From Streptomyces sp. NBC_00306 (GTDB lineage Bacteria; Actinomycetota; Actinomycetes; Streptomycetales; Streptomycetaceae): DNA of 64,000 nt. Shown piece after piece: positions 18,531-27,793 of the stretch (positions within the stretch are counted from its first letter, which is position 1; every line of letters starts with the position of its first letter). Position numbers and translations under genes: made by a program. The DNA lies in the NCBI RefSeq assembly GCF_036169555.1, contig NZ_CP108032.1:1240001-1304000 (forward strand), in the 5' to 3' direction. The notes below the pieces were generated by a model, which was not told where the DNA came from, made no database searches, and was given only the letters and a program-made list of their open reading frames with translations.

Positions 18531-19280
18531 ATGACCTCGATCCTGGTGACGGGCGGCACGGGAACTCTGGGCACTCTGGTGAGCGCGCGTCTGCGCCGCG
18601 ACGGGCACGAGGTCCGCGTCCTCAGCCGCCATGCGCACCCGTACGCCGTGGATCTGCGTGACGGTACGGGCCTGGACGCGGCCGTCGAGGGAGTCGACGC
18701 GATCGTCCACTGCGCGACGAGCCCGCGCGGAGGCGACGACCGGTCGGCCGCCATGCTGGCCGAGGCCGCCCGGCGGGCCGGTGTCGGACATCTGGTCCAC
18801 ATCTCCATCGTCGGCGTGGACCGGGTTCCGCTCGGCTACTACGGGGTGAAGCGCGAGACCGAGCGACTGATCGAACAGTCGGGCGCGTCCGGCGGCCCGG
18901 GGTGGACGGTGCTGCGCACGACCCAGTTCCACGAGCTGGTGCTGCGCCTGCTGGCCGGCGCGTCCAGGCTTCCGGTACTGCCGCTGCCGTCGGGTGTGCG
19001 CGTCCAGCCGGTCGACGCGGGTGAAGTGGCCGACCGGCTGGCCGAGTTGGCCCTCGGACCACCTGCCGGCCGGGTCGCCGACATGGGCGGCCCGCAGATC
19101 CGGCCGCTTGCCGACCTGGCGCGCAGCTACCTCCGGGCGACCGGGCGCCGCCGCGGAATCATGCCGGTACGGCTCGTGGGCAAGGCGTACGCGGGCTTCC
19201 GCGCGGGCGGCCATCTGGCACCGGAACGGGCCGTGGGGCGGGTCACGTTCGAGGAGTTCCTGGCGCGACGGAAGAACTGA
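18531..19280 (+). CDS. NmrA-like NAD(P)-binding protein
   Basis: This 249-residue protein has a Rossmann fold beginning at the first residues (ILVTGGTGTLG, residues 4-14) and the atypical-SDR/NmrA segments HIVGVD-like HISIVGVDRVPLGYYGVKRE and TVLRTTQFHELV. The YxxxK pair (YYGVK) is present, but no substrate can be assigned. Such proteins act as redox enzymes or redox-sensing regulators. The ATG at 18531 is chosen because the nucleotide-binding motif must start near the N-terminus. The gene follows the orphan chitinase promoter, so it may be under chitin control by chance of rearrangement. Its stop codon lies within the first unit of a repeat array. Confidence 0.8.
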   Translation: MTSILVTGGTGTLGTLVSARLRRDGHEVRVLSRHAHPYAVDLRDGTGLDAAVEGVDAIVHCATSPRGGDDRSAAMLAEAARRAGVGHLVHISIVGVDRVPLGYYGVKRETERLIEQSGASGGPGWTVLRTTQFHELVLRLLAGASRLPVLPLPSGVRVQPVDAGEVADRLAELALGPPAGRVADMGGPQIRPLADLARSYLRATGRRRGIMPVRLVGKAYAGFRAGGHLAPERAVGRVTFEEFLARRKN

Positions 19281-19800
19281 GCGCCCTGGCACCGCCGGGC
19301 GCGCGTTTCGCGCTGAGCGCCCCGGTGCCGCCGGGCTTGCTTCCTCGCGCCGAGCGTCCCCGTACCGCGGGGCTGCGCTGAGCACCGGGCGTCGAGCACC
19401 CCGGTAAGACCGGGAACGCATCCTCGCGCTCAGCACCCCGGTCCGCCGGGAACGCATCCTCGTGCTCAGCACCCCGGTCCGCCGACCGGCGACGCGCACG
19501 CTGAACGGGCAGGCACCGCAGGGTTGCGGCAGCACCGGGTATCGCCGGGCTCTCGCCTCGCACGCCGAACGCGCAGGCACCGCAGGGACTGCGCCGAATG
19601 CCCCCGCATCGCCAGGCCCTCGCCTCACCCGCCGAATACGCAGGCACCGCGGGGTTGCGACAGCCCCCGGTACCCCGAGCCCTCGCCTTCGCAAGGAGCA
19701 CCTTGGTACCGCCGGGCCCGCGCCTCCGTGCCGAGCAACCGGAACCGCCGGCCCGCGGCCCGCCACCCGCGCCCTCGCACCCCGCACCCCGCACCCCGCA
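19277..19800. repeat. degenerate array of about 36-bp repeats between convergent genes
   Basis: From the stop of the NmrA-like gene to near the stop of the ROK gene, the sequence is built of decayed units of about 36 bp. The pattern is CTGAGCACCCCGGT, a short centre, CCGGGA and a CATCCTCGCG-like end. Units at 19277, 19313, 19393 and 19429 are the best kept; later ones are shortened and mutated. Each unit has complementary arms (CCCGG/CCGGG) and can fold. Apparent open frames here are repeat artefacts. No gene is supported. Confidence 0.8.
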
Positions 19801-19809
19801 CCTGCGAGC

Positions 19810-20979
19810 TCACGCCCCCGGTGCGAACAGCTCATCCTGGGCCGCCTCCCGGGCCGTCAGCAGCGCACCGTGCAGCACCGCGTCGCCGCCGAGATCACCC
19901 GCACGCACCTGGGTCGGCAGCGGAGTCAGCGCCGCCAGCTTGGCCTCGACCCTGGCGGCGAGCTCCTCACCGCCCGCCCGGCCGACCTCGCCGCCCAGGA
20001 CGACGCAGCCCGGGTCGAGGACCGAGGCCACCGCGGCCGCGCCGAGCGAGAGGCGGTGGGCCAGTGTGTCGAGGAAACCGGCGTGGCCCGAGGCCACCGC
20101 CTCGGCGACCAGCGCGGCCGCCGCCGGACCGGGCGCCGGAGCGGCCTCGATGCCGTACTTCCCGGCGAGTTCACAGATCGCGGCGGAGCCCGCCAGCGAG
20201 TGGAAGCCGCCGTCGCAGTCGTTCGCCGACGGCAGCCCGGCCGTGCCCGGCACCGGGAGGAAGCCGATCTCGCCCGCGCCGCCCGACGCTCCGCGGCGGA
20301 GCCTGCCGTCCAGGAAGAGCGCGGCGCCGACGCCGTGCCCGAGCCACAGGTAGACAAAGGTGTCGCGGTCGCGCGCGGCGCCGGCCCGCTGTTCGGCGAG
20401 CGCGGCGAGATTGGTCTCGTTCTCCACCACGACTCGGGCCGGCAGCCGCTCCTGGAGCGCGGAGACCAGGCGGCGGTGCCAGGCGGGCAGCCCGGAGGTG
20501 TCGCGCAGTTCGCCGCTCATCGGGTCGATGAGGCCGGGCGCCCCGATGCCGACGCTGTGCAGCCGGGCCGCGCCGGCCTCGCGCACGGTCCGTTCCAGGA
20601 GGGCGACCGCCCGCTCGACGGCGGGCTCGGTACCGGTGTCGTCGCCGATGGGCAGGGACGCCTCGGCGAGGGTGACACCCAGCAGATCGGCGACGACGAG
20701 GGTCACCCCTTGGGTACGGACGTCGAGGGCGGCGAGGTGCGCGCGGTCGGCGACGATCCCGTACACCCGGGCATTGGGCCCGCGCCGCTGCTCCCCCGAC
20801 TCTCCGACGACCTGGATCAGGCCGGAGCCCTGGAGCCGTTCCACCAGGTCGGCGACGGTCGGCCGGGACAGACCGGTCATGGCCTTGAGCTGCCCTGCCG
20901 TCAACGGGCCCTCGCGCTGGAGCAGTTGAAGGGCCACCCGGTCGTTGATGGCCCGGGCGGTACTGGGGGATGCGGGCAT
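19810..20979 (-). CDS. ROK-family transcriptional regulator
   Basis: This 389-residue protein has an N-terminal winged helix-turn-helix (about residues 10-70, LTAGQLKAMTGLSRPTVADLVERLQ) and a C-terminal ROK sugar-kinase-like domain (about 90-385) with the features GIGAPGLIDPMSG and VVVENETNLAALAEQ. The usual zinc motif CxCGxxGC is replaced by DCDGGFHSLAG-type sequence, so metal binding is probably lost. ROK repressors sense sugars or their phosphates. The gene is divergent from an MFS transporter with a palindrome between them. Confidence 0.88.
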   Translation of the reverse strand: MPASPSTARAINDRVALQLLQREGPLTAGQLKAMTGLSRPTVADLVERLQGSGLIQVVGESGEQRRGPNARVYGIVADRAHLAALDVRTQGVTLVVADLLGVTLAEASLPIGDDTGTEPAVERAVALLERTVREAGAARLHSVGIGAPGLIDPMSGELRDTSGLPAWHRRLVSALQERLPARVVVENETNLAALAEQRAGAARDRDTFVYLWLGHGVGAALFLDGRLRRGASGGAGEIGFLPVPGTAGLPSANDCDGGFHSLAGSAAICELAGKYGIEAAPAPGPAAAALVAEAVASGHAGFLDTLAHRLSLGAAAVASVLDPGCVVLGGEVGRAGGEELAARVEAKLAALTPLPTQVRAGDLGGDAVLHGALLTAREAAQDELFAPGA

Positions 20980-21014
20980 GCCTGGATCCTTCCAGATCTG
21001 ATCCGGCCACTATT

Positions 21015-21035
21015 TATCAGGCAGGGTTCCTGATA
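21015..21035. promoter_or_regulatory. palindromic operator between ROK and MFS genes
   Basis: TATCAGG (21015-21021) and CCTGATA (21029-21035) form a perfect 7+7 inverted repeat with a 7-base centre, in an A/T-rich island (TATTTATCAGG...CCTGATAGTTTA) unusual for this genome. It lies 36 bp from each start codon side and can overlap both promoters. It is the likely binding site of the ROK regulator. Confidence 0.65.
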
Positions 21036-21070
21036 GTTTACGCGAACCAACCGCGGGGAGGAGCAGAATC

Positions 21071-22285
21071 ATGGCGGAGGAAGCGGCCTACGGGCAGCGG
21101 CAGTTGCGGCGGGCTCGGTTCGCCGTCGCCGCGGTCTTCTGTGTGCACGGCGCGGTCACCGGCAGCTTCGCCACCCGGATCCCCTGGATCCAGGACCATG
21201 CCGCGGTCAGCGCGGGTCAGCTGGGCCTGGCCCTCGCCTTCCCCGCCCTCGGCGCGTCCGTCGCGATGCCCCTCGCCGGCGCGGTCAGCCACCGCTTCGG
21301 TGCGCGCAACGCGCTGCGCGGACTGCTCGCCCTGTGGACGCTCGCCCTGACACTCCCGGCTCTGGCACCCAACCTGCTCGGTCTGTGCGCGGCGCTTTTC
21401 GTGTTCGGTGCGACGGCGGGCATGTCCGACGTGGCGATGAACGCCCTCGGCGTGGAGATCGAGAACCGGCTCGACCGCTCGATCATGTCCGGACTGCACG
21501 GCATGTGGAGCGCGGGCGCTCTGATCGGATCCGCCGGCGGCACCCTCGCGGCCCATCTGGGCAGCGACGCCCGCCTGCATCACGCCCTGGCGGCGCTGAC
21601 CCTGACCGCGCTCGGACTGATCGCCTGCCAGGGCGTACTGGATCTGCGCAGCGCGCCCGACGAGGAGCCCCCGCCGCGCTTCGCCCTGCCGCCCACATCA
21701 GCGGTCGTCATCGGGGCGATCGGCTTCTGCGCGGTCTTCGCGGAGGGCGCGAGCCTGGACTGGTCGGCGGTCTATCTGCGGGACGTGATGGACACGTCAC
21801 CGGGTCTCGCGGCCGCCTCGACCACGGCCTTCGCCCTGACGATGGCGGTCGCCCGGCTCGCCGGCGACCGGATCGTGGACCGTTTCGGCCCCGTGCGCAC
21901 GGTGCGCTGGGGCGGAGTCCTCGCGACGGCGGGCGGGCTCACCGTCGTCCTCGCACCGCATCCGGCGCTGACGATGACCGGCTTCGGATTCATCGGACTG
22001 GGTGTCGCCGTCGTCGTCCCGCTCGCCTTCGCGGCGGCCGGACGCAGCGGCCCGAATCCCAGCCAGGCCATCGCGGGCGTCGCGACCATCACCTACACCT
22101 CAGGCCTGATCGCACCCTCGGCGATCGGCGCGGTCGCCGACGCCACCAGCCTGGTGGTCTCCTTCTCCCTGGTGACGGCCCTGGCGTTCGGACTGACCCT
22201 GGGGGCCGGTGTGCTGCGGTCGGCCGGGCGGGAGCAGGCCAAGGCGGGGACTCAGGACCGGGCCGTATCCGAGCCCCGGACCTGA
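21071..22285 (+). CDS. MFS transporter (YbjJ-like)
   Basis: This 404-residue membrane protein has about 12 predicted helices in two halves. Features are the N-terminal FAVAAVFCVHGAVTGSFATR, the loop HRFGARNALR typical of MFS motif A, and in the second half the loop DRFGPVRTVRW. It resembles the fucose/YbjJ branch of the superfamily. The substrate may be a sugar, given the divergent ROK regulator, but that is inference. GGGGAGGAGC precedes the ATG at 21071. Confidence 0.85.
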   Translation: MAEEAAYGQRQLRRARFAVAAVFCVHGAVTGSFATRIPWIQDHAAVSAGQLGLALAFPALGASVAMPLAGAVSHRFGARNALRGLLALWTLALTLPALAPNLLGLCAALFVFGATAGMSDVAMNALGVEIENRLDRSIMSGLHGMWSAGALIGSAGGTLAAHLGSDARLHHALAALTLTALGLIACQGVLDLRSAPDEEPPPRFALPPTSAVVIGAIGFCAVFAEGASLDWSAVYLRDVMDTSPGLAAASTTAFALTMAVARLAGDRIVDRFGPVRTVRWGGVLATAGGLTVVLAPHPALTMTGFGFIGLGVAVVVPLAFAAAGRSGPNPSQAIAGVATITYTSGLIAPSAIGAVADATSLVVSFSLVTALAFGLTLGAGVLRSAGREQAKAGTQDRAVSEPRT

Positions 22286-22311
22286 GGCCCGGCCCTGAGC
22301 CGTTCATGGCG

Positions 22312-22336
22312 CCCGGCGGGCTCCGCGCGCGCCGGG
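22312..22336. terminator. weak hairpin between convergent genes
   Basis: CCCGGC (22312-22317) pairs with GCCGGG (22331-22336), and neighbouring bases add further G-C pairs. It lies between the ends of the MFS gene and the alginate-lyase-like gene and may terminate either transcript. Confidence 0.45.
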
Positions 22337-22358
22337 TCCTTCCGCTTCCCGGCCTCGG

Positions 22359-23645
22359 TCAGCCGGCGATCGAGTCGAGCTGTTCGGCAGCGGGCCGCAG
22401 CGCCCAGAGATCTCCGCCGGGAGGTGCCTGGAGCCGGGGGACGGCCGCCTTGGCCCGGCGGTCACCCGCGTCGGCCGCCGCGTGCACGACGTCGGTCGCC
22501 GCGTACCGGTAGAACTCGAGCTCCGGATGCGGCCACGGGGACGCGCCGGTCGCCGCGGGCAGCAGATAGTCGACGGCCTTGAACAGGCTCTGCCCCTGCG
22601 GTCCTCGGTAGGCCCACAGGTCGACGCCGACCTTCTCGCCGATGTCCGCGAGGCGGGTGTACGCGACCAGGTCGAAGGTCGAGTAGTGCCAGCTGCGGGT
22701 GCGGGCGAGCTCCTGCGGCTGGCTCCCGTCGGCGGCTATCTGCGGATCGATGCGCTTGGCGCGCGCGTCGAGGACGGTCCTGCGGGCGAGCGCCTTGTCC
22801 CCCGTCGCGACGGCGAGAGCGGCGACCTGCATGTCGTGGAAGGTGCCGTGGTTGTTCTTGGCCGCCGCCTCCTCCTTGCCGAACGGGCTGTTGACCAGCC
22901 AGCCCAGGAACGCGGTGTTCCAGGCGCGCATGCCGGAGCGGTCCGTGCCGGACCAGCCGGGAGCTCCGGTGTCGAGGATCGCGATGGCGTCCAGCACGCT
23001 GGTGTACATCTGCGAGAAGTCGATGATGCCGATCGCCCGGCCGTCGTACTTGCAGGGGATGAACTGCCCATGGTTCAGATGGGGGTTCATCCGGGTGGCC
23101 GGGTCCACGAACCAGGTGCGCAGGATCTTCGAGGCGTGCTCGGCGTACTTCCTCTCGCCGGTGTAGTACCAGGCGAGGCTGAGCGTGGTGGTGGAGTTGA
23201 CGACCTTGCCGATGTCGGGGCGGTCGGTGCCGGTGTCGACCTCGGGATTGCGTTCCCCGTCCCGCTGGACGTAGGGGCAACCCCACGGATTCTCGGGGAT
23301 CTTGGGCTGCGAGGGCCACCAGTAGGGCGCCTGGCTCAGATAGTCGTGGACATCGCCGCTCGGGGCGGGCTTGGGCTTGTCCACCACGGTCCAGGGCCCC
23401 TGCCCGAGCCAGCCGTCCGCGCGGACGGTCAGATCCCTGGCGGCCCGGCGCAGGGCCGGATCACCGCGCTCCAGCCGCTTTCTGGCCTCCTCCAGCCTCT
23501 TGCCGTCGATGACCGCCGTCCTCGGCACCTGGTGGGAGCCGGTGGTGGCGGCCTGGGAGGACGCGGTCGGTACGAGGACGGCGACGCAGCCGGCGAGGGC
23601 GGTGAGCACAACTGCCCAGCGGCGTCGGGGTCTTCCGGTCATCAA
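22359..23645 (-). CDS. secreted alginate-lyase-like protein
   Basis: This 428-residue protein has a Sec signal in residues 1-33 (RRRWAVVLTALAGCVAVLV) and one alginate-lyase (PL5-like, alpha/alpha-barrel) domain across the rest. Diagnostic segments are APYWWPSQP near residue 107, the NNHGTFHDMQ block at 264-273, where Asn and His take part in catalysis in the family, and RSWHYSTFDLVAYTRLA. It may cut uronate-containing polysaccharide outside the cell; the real substrate is not shown. The first two codons are both ATG, so the start may be one codon later. Confidence 0.82.
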   Translation of the reverse strand: MMTGRPRRRWAVVLTALAGCVAVLVPTASSQAATTGSHQVPRTAVIDGKRLEEARKRLERGDPALRRAARDLTVRADGWLGQGPWTVVDKPKPAPSGDVHDYLSQAPYWWPSQPKIPENPWGCPYVQRDGERNPEVDTGTDRPDIGKVVNSTTTLSLAWYYTGERKYAEHASKILRTWFVDPATRMNPHLNHGQFIPCKYDGRAIGIIDFSQMYTSVLDAIAILDTGAPGWSGTDRSGMRAWNTAFLGWLVNSPFGKEEAAAKNNHGTFHDMQVAALAVATGDKALARRTVLDARAKRIDPQIAADGSQPQELARTRSWHYSTFDLVAYTRLADIGEKVGVDLWAYRGPQGQSLFKAVDYLLPAATGASPWPHPELEFYRYAATDVVHAAADAGDRRAKAAVPRLQAPPGGDLWALRPAAEQLDSIAG

Positions 23646-23813
23646 GCGCTCCCATCAGATATGTGAACGAGATTCATGAACGGGACCGTGCGAGCGTAGG
23701 GCCACCAGGTACGGGTGACAATGCCGCGCGCACGATTCACGGATGGGACTGCGGCGTTGATCGGCCACTACGATTGCGCCGATCATCGAACGACTGTGGA
23801 AGTGGAGCGGCCC

Positions 23814-25211
23814 GTGAATCTCGGCGTGCGCTGGACCCTGCACGGCGACGGGCGGACTCCCGCTCCGGGCGCCGTCGTACGCCCCGACGAGCGGCTCTCC
23901 TGGCCGCGTACCGCGGGGCTCGGCGCCCAGCATGTGGTGGCCATGTTCGGGGCGTCCTTCGTCTCCCCGATCCTGATGGGGCTCGACCCCAACCTCGCCA
24001 TCATGATGTCCGGCATCGCGACGGCGATCTTCCTGCTGGCGACCCGCGGGAAGGTGCCCAGTTACCTGGGCTGTTCGCTCTCCTTCGTGGGCGTGGCCGC
24101 CACCATCCGGGCCTCGGGCGGCGACAGCGCCACCGTGACCGGCGCGGTCTTCGTCGTCGGCGTGGCCCTCTTCCTCGCGGGCCTCGCCGTGCAGCGCTTC
24201 GGGGCGCACATCATCCACACCGTGATGCCGCCGATCGTGACCGGCGCTGTCGTCATGCTCATCGGCTTCAACCTGGCGCCGGTGACCGCCACGACGTACT
24301 GGCCGCAGGACCAGTGGACGGCCCTGCTGACGATGCTGTTCACCGCGCTGGCCGTGGTGTGCCTGCGTGGCTTCTTCTCCCGGATCGCCATCTTCCTGGG
24401 CCTCGTCTTCGGCTATGTGCTGTCCTTCGCCCTCGACCGGATCTTCGGCAGGATCCACTCCCCCGCCGGCGGCGCCGAAGCCGTCGACCACTGGCGGCTC
24501 GACCTGTCGGGCGTGGGCCGGGCCGACTGGATCGGCCTCCCGTCCTTCCACGCACCGAGCTTCGAGTGGTCGGCGATCCTGGTCGCCCTGCCGGTCGTCA
24601 TCGCGCTGATCGCCGAGAACGCCGGACACGTCAAGGCAGTCGGCGAGATGATCCGCGAGCCGCTCGACGACAAGCTCGGCACCGCGATCGCGGCGGACGG
24701 CGCGGCCTCCATGCTGTCGACGGCCGTCGGCGGCCCGCCGAACACGACGTACTCCGAGAACATCGGCGTCATGGCGGCCACCCGCGTCTACTCGACCGCC
24801 GCCTACTGGGCCGCGGCCTGCTTCGCCCTGCTGTTCGGGCTCTGCCCGAAGTTCGGCGCGGTGGTGGCCGCCATCCCCGGCGGCGTCCTCGGCGGGATCA
24901 CCGTGATCCTCTACGGCATGATCGGTCTGCTCGGCGCCCAGATCTGGATCAACGCCAAGGTGGACATGCGCAATCCGCTGAACCTCGTACCGGCGGCGGC
25001 GGGCATCATCATCGGCGTCGGCGGCGTCAGCCTGAAGATCACCGACACCTTCGAGCTCAGCGGCATCGCCCTCGGCACCATCGTGGTCATCGCCGGCTAC
25101 CACCTGCTGCGGGCCTTCGCCCCCGCCCATCTCAAGCAGCAGGAGCCCCTGCTGGACTCGGGCACCTCCACGTACGACGAGGCCGACAAGCACCCGGACG
25201 AGCAGCCGTAG
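23814..25211 (+). CDS. NCS2 uracil/xanthine permease
   Basis: This 465-residue membrane protein has about 12-14 helices and belongs to the nucleobase-ascorbate transporter family (uracil/xanthine symport). The acidic motif ALIAENAGHVKAV and the signature region GGPPNTTYSENIGVMAATRVYS correspond to the substrate-binding helices 8 and 10. The GTG at 23814 (VNLGVRWTLHGDGRTP) has GGAGCGG just upstream and is preferred to an earlier in-frame GTG at 23715 that lacks a ribosome-binding site. The polar N-terminal 45 residues and acidic tail are cytoplasmic. Its presence fits salvage alongside the de novo pyr genes further on, but they are not linked. Confidence 0.88.
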   Translation: MNLGVRWTLHGDGRTPAPGAVVRPDERLSWPRTAGLGAQHVVAMFGASFVSPILMGLDPNLAIMMSGIATAIFLLATRGKVPSYLGCSLSFVGVAATIRASGGDSATVTGAVFVVGVALFLAGLAVQRFGAHIIHTVMPPIVTGAVVMLIGFNLAPVTATTYWPQDQWTALLTMLFTALAVVCLRGFFSRIAIFLGLVFGYVLSFALDRIFGRIHSPAGGAEAVDHWRLDLSGVGRADWIGLPSFHAPSFEWSAILVALPVVIALIAENAGHVKAVGEMIREPLDDKLGTAIAADGAASMLSTAVGGPPNTTYSENIGVMAATRVYSTAAYWAAACFALLFGLCPKFGAVVAAIPGGVLGGITVILYGMIGLLGAQIWINAKVDMRNPLNLVPAAAGIIIGVGGVSLKITDTFELSGIALGTIVVIAGYHLLRAFAPAHLKQQEPLLDSGTSTYDEADKHPDEQP

Positions 25212-25290
25212 CCGCCCGCGTATTCCCTCGTTTCGGGGAAGTCCCGGCCGGTCACCGCGTCCGTGGGCCGGCGGCTGGGACGCTTCCGGT

Positions 25291-25995
25291 ATGGCGCAGA
25301 GGGAACTGCTCGCACCGCCGGCCGGCCGCCGCCCGTCCCCGGTCGACTCCGTGGTGGAGCGGATGGTTTCGTTCCGCTCGATCTGGCCCGCGACGGACGG
25401 GGTCGCGGTCTTCAACCGCGTCTATCTGACCGTCACCGAGGAGATCGACCGGCGCATCGCGGCGGGCGACTTCCCCGACCGGCGGGCCGCCGCCACGCTG
25501 GACGTGCTCTTCGCCCGGCGCTATCTGGCGGTCGTGGACGCGGCCGCGGTGGGCGAGAGGCCGCCGGCGTGCTGGCGGCCGCTGTTCCAGTACCGGCGCC
25601 ACCCCGGCATCCACCCCGTGCAGTTCGCCCTCGCCGGGATCAACGCCCACATCGGGCACGACCTGGCGCTCGCCGTCGTCGACAGCTGCCGGGTGCTCGA
25701 CTGCGAACCGGCCGATCTGGAGGGCGAGTTCGACCGGGTCGGCGACATCCTCACGCTCCTGGAGGAGCGCATCAGGGAGGACCTGATGCCGGGACCCGAT
25801 CTGCTGGAGATCGCGGATCCGCTCACCCATCTGCTGGGCGCGTGGAGCCTGGACCGGGCGCGCGACGGCGCCTGGTCCGCGGCCCGGCTGCTGTGGGGCG
25901 TACGGTCCCTGCCGGAGCTGGCCGACGAGTTCACCGAACGGCTGGACACGGGCGTCGGCCTGGTCGGGCGCTGCCTGCTGACGCCCTGGTCCTGA
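25291..25995 (+). CDS. DUF5995 family protein
   Basis: This 234-residue soluble protein matches the DUF5995 pattern: an N-terminal VERMVSFRSIWPATDGVAVFNRVYLTVTEE-type segment, a middle part with HPGIHPVQFALAGINAHIGHDLALAV (HxxH-like), and a C-terminal half with DLLEIADPLTHLLGAWSLD. The function of the family is unknown; the conserved His and Asp residues suggest a metal or small-ligand site. It runs convergent to the davB gene with only 23 bp between the ends. Confidence 0.8.
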   Translation: MAQRELLAPPAGRRPSPVDSVVERMVSFRSIWPATDGVAVFNRVYLTVTEEIDRRIAAGDFPDRRAAATLDVLFARRYLAVVDAAAVGERPPACWRPLFQYRRHPGIHPVQFALAGINAHIGHDLALAVVDSCRVLDCEPADLEGEFDRVGDILTLLEERIREDLMPGPDLLEIADPLTHLLGAWSLDRARDGAWSAARLLWGVRSLPELADEFTERLDTGVGLVGRCLLTPWS

Positions 25996-26018
25996 CCGGC
26001 GGGCCCGGATCCGGGAGG

Positions 26019-27710
26019 TCAGTCCTCCGGCAGTTCGACGGGAGCGATCTCGTCGAACACGTCGCCGGGGCCCGGGTTGGTCGGGTCGGTCGTGCCGCCG
26101 AGATGCGCCATCACGCCCCACACCGCGTTCAGCGCGGTCTGTACGGCGCCCTCCGCCCAGCCCGCGGTCCACGAGATGTCGTCACCGGCGAGGAAGATGC
26201 CGCGCTTGTCTGCGGGCAGCGAGTCCTGCATGAAATGGGTGAACAGCCGCCGCTGGTAGCGGTAGTGGCCGGGCAGGTTCGCCTTGAACGCGCCCATGAA
26301 GTACGGCTCGTTCTCCCAGGACACGGTGACGGGGTTGCCGATGACGTGGCTGCGGATGTCGACGTTCGGGTAGATCTCGCCGAGCGACTTGAGCATGACC
26401 TCCATGCGCTCGTTCGCCGACAGCGGCAGCCACTTCAGGCTGTCGTCGCACCAGGTGTAGGAGAGGCAGATGACGGCCGGCTTGTCGGGGCCGTTGTCCA
26501 GCAGATAGGTGCCGCGCGTCATCCGGTCGGTCAGCGTCATCGACATCGTGTCGCGGCCGGTCGTCTCGTCCTTGTCGAGCCAGAACGGCCGGTCGACGGG
26601 GACGAAGAGCTTGGACGACTCCATGTAGTGGGTGCGCTCCATCGCCGTCCAGTGGTCGATGGGGAAGAGCGAGTCGTCGCAGTCGATCTTGGAGAGCAGC
26701 AGCCAGGACTGAGCGGTGAAGATCGCCGCCTGGAAGGTGCGGATGTCGCCGGACGCGTCGGTGACCGTGATGCGGTTGCCCGCCGTGCGGTTGAGCCGGG
26801 TCACGGCCGGACGGGGCTCGCCGTCGTGCAGCGAGGCGAGCGAGGTGCCCAGCGGCCAGTGCACGATCTTCTGCGGCTCGCGCTCCCACAGGCGCACCGG
26901 CAGCTGCTGCGAACCGCCGACGATCCCGCGGTGGTGGTCGTCCGCCTCGGTGTAGACGACGCGGAGGATCTCCAGGATGGAGTTGGGGAAGTCGGTGTCC
27001 CAGCCGCCGGTGCCGAATCCGACCTGCCCGAAGATCTCGCGGTGCCGGAAGGACTTGAAGGCCTCCGAGTCGCACAGGAACCCGTAGAAGGTCTGGTTGT
27101 CGAGCTTCTCGACGAGCTTCGCCCAGATCTCCCGGATGCGGGGCACATCGCGCTCGCGCATGGCGCGGTTCATGTCGGAGAAGTCGGCGCCCTCCTCCAG
27201 GCAGGCGTTCCACGCGGCGGCCACATCGCGGTAGACCTGCGGCAGATCGTCGATGGTCTCGGCGTAGTGGGACTCGCCCTTGAGGTCGACCACGGTCGAG
27301 GGGGTCGCCTCGGACAGCGGGTTCGGGAACGGTTCGGTGACCAGTCCCACCAGGTCGATGTAGTGCTGGAGGGCCGTCGAGGACGGCGGGAAGCGCATGG
27401 CGCCCATCTCGGCGGTCAGCTCCGGGTCGCAGCCGTCGAAGCCGACGGTGCGCAGCCGGCCGCCGATCCGGTCCGCCTCGTAGACGACGGGCTTCAGGCC
27501 CATCTTCATGAGCTCGTAGGCGGCGACGATGCCGGAGAGCCCGCCGCCGATGACGGCGACCTCGGTGCCGTGCTCGGTCGCGGGTACCTGGCCGAGGCCG
27601 GCGGGGTGGGCGAGGAAGTCGTCGTACGCGTACGGGAAGTCCGGACCGAACATGGTGATCGGCGGCTGAGCGTCGGTGTGCTGGACAGCGGTGGGCACCG
27701 TGGACGTCAT
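26019..27710 (-). CDS. davB: FAD L-lysine 2-monooxygenase-like amine oxidase
   Basis: This 563-residue flavoprotein closely fits my memory of Pseudomonas DavB along its whole length, beginning ITMFGPDFPYAYDDFLAHP. The FAD motif VAVIGGGLSG (residues 51-60) is followed by E79 in VVYEADRIGGRLR. Other shared blocks are GQVGFGTGGWDTDFPNS, DRMTRGTYLLDNGPDKP and the C-terminal IFLAGDDISWTAGWAEGAVQ. DavB turns L-lysine, oxygen and water into 5-aminopentanamide. Related tryptophan 2-monooxygenases (IaaM) are the main alternative. It follows the amidase gene davA by 83 bp, so product and next enzyme are co-expressed. Start ATG at 27710 is set by the family N-terminus. Confidence 0.82.
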   Translation of the reverse strand: MTSTVPTAVQHTDAQPPITMFGPDFPYAYDDFLAHPAGLGQVPATEHGTEVAVIGGGLSGIVAAYELMKMGLKPVVYEADRIGGRLRTVGFDGCDPELTAEMGAMRFPPSSTALQHYIDLVGLVTEPFPNPLSEATPSTVVDLKGESHYAETIDDLPQVYRDVAAAWNACLEEGADFSDMNRAMRERDVPRIREIWAKLVEKLDNQTFYGFLCDSEAFKSFRHREIFGQVGFGTGGWDTDFPNSILEILRVVYTEADDHHRGIVGGSQQLPVRLWEREPQKIVHWPLGTSLASLHDGEPRPAVTRLNRTAGNRITVTDASGDIRTFQAAIFTAQSWLLLSKIDCDDSLFPIDHWTAMERTHYMESSKLFVPVDRPFWLDKDETTGRDTMSMTLTDRMTRGTYLLDNGPDKPAVICLSYTWCDDSLKWLPLSANERMEVMLKSLGEIYPNVDIRSHVIGNPVTVSWENEPYFMGAFKANLPGHYRYQRRLFTHFMQDSLPADKRGIFLAGDDISWTAGWAEGAVQTALNAVWGVMAHLGGTTDPTNPGPGDVFDEIAPVELPED

Positions 27711-27793
27711 GGGGTACGGACTCCTTGCGCAAAAAGGTGGGGCGGGGAAGGCCGGGCGGGCCCGGATCGTCGTGGCGTGGGGAGCGCCGCGGC

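Noticed and set aside
19243..19794. Minus-strand open frame with repeated ADRGAE-type residues
   Set aside because: It is created by the 36-bp repeat array, overlaps the NmrA-like gene end, and has no start with a ribosome-binding site.
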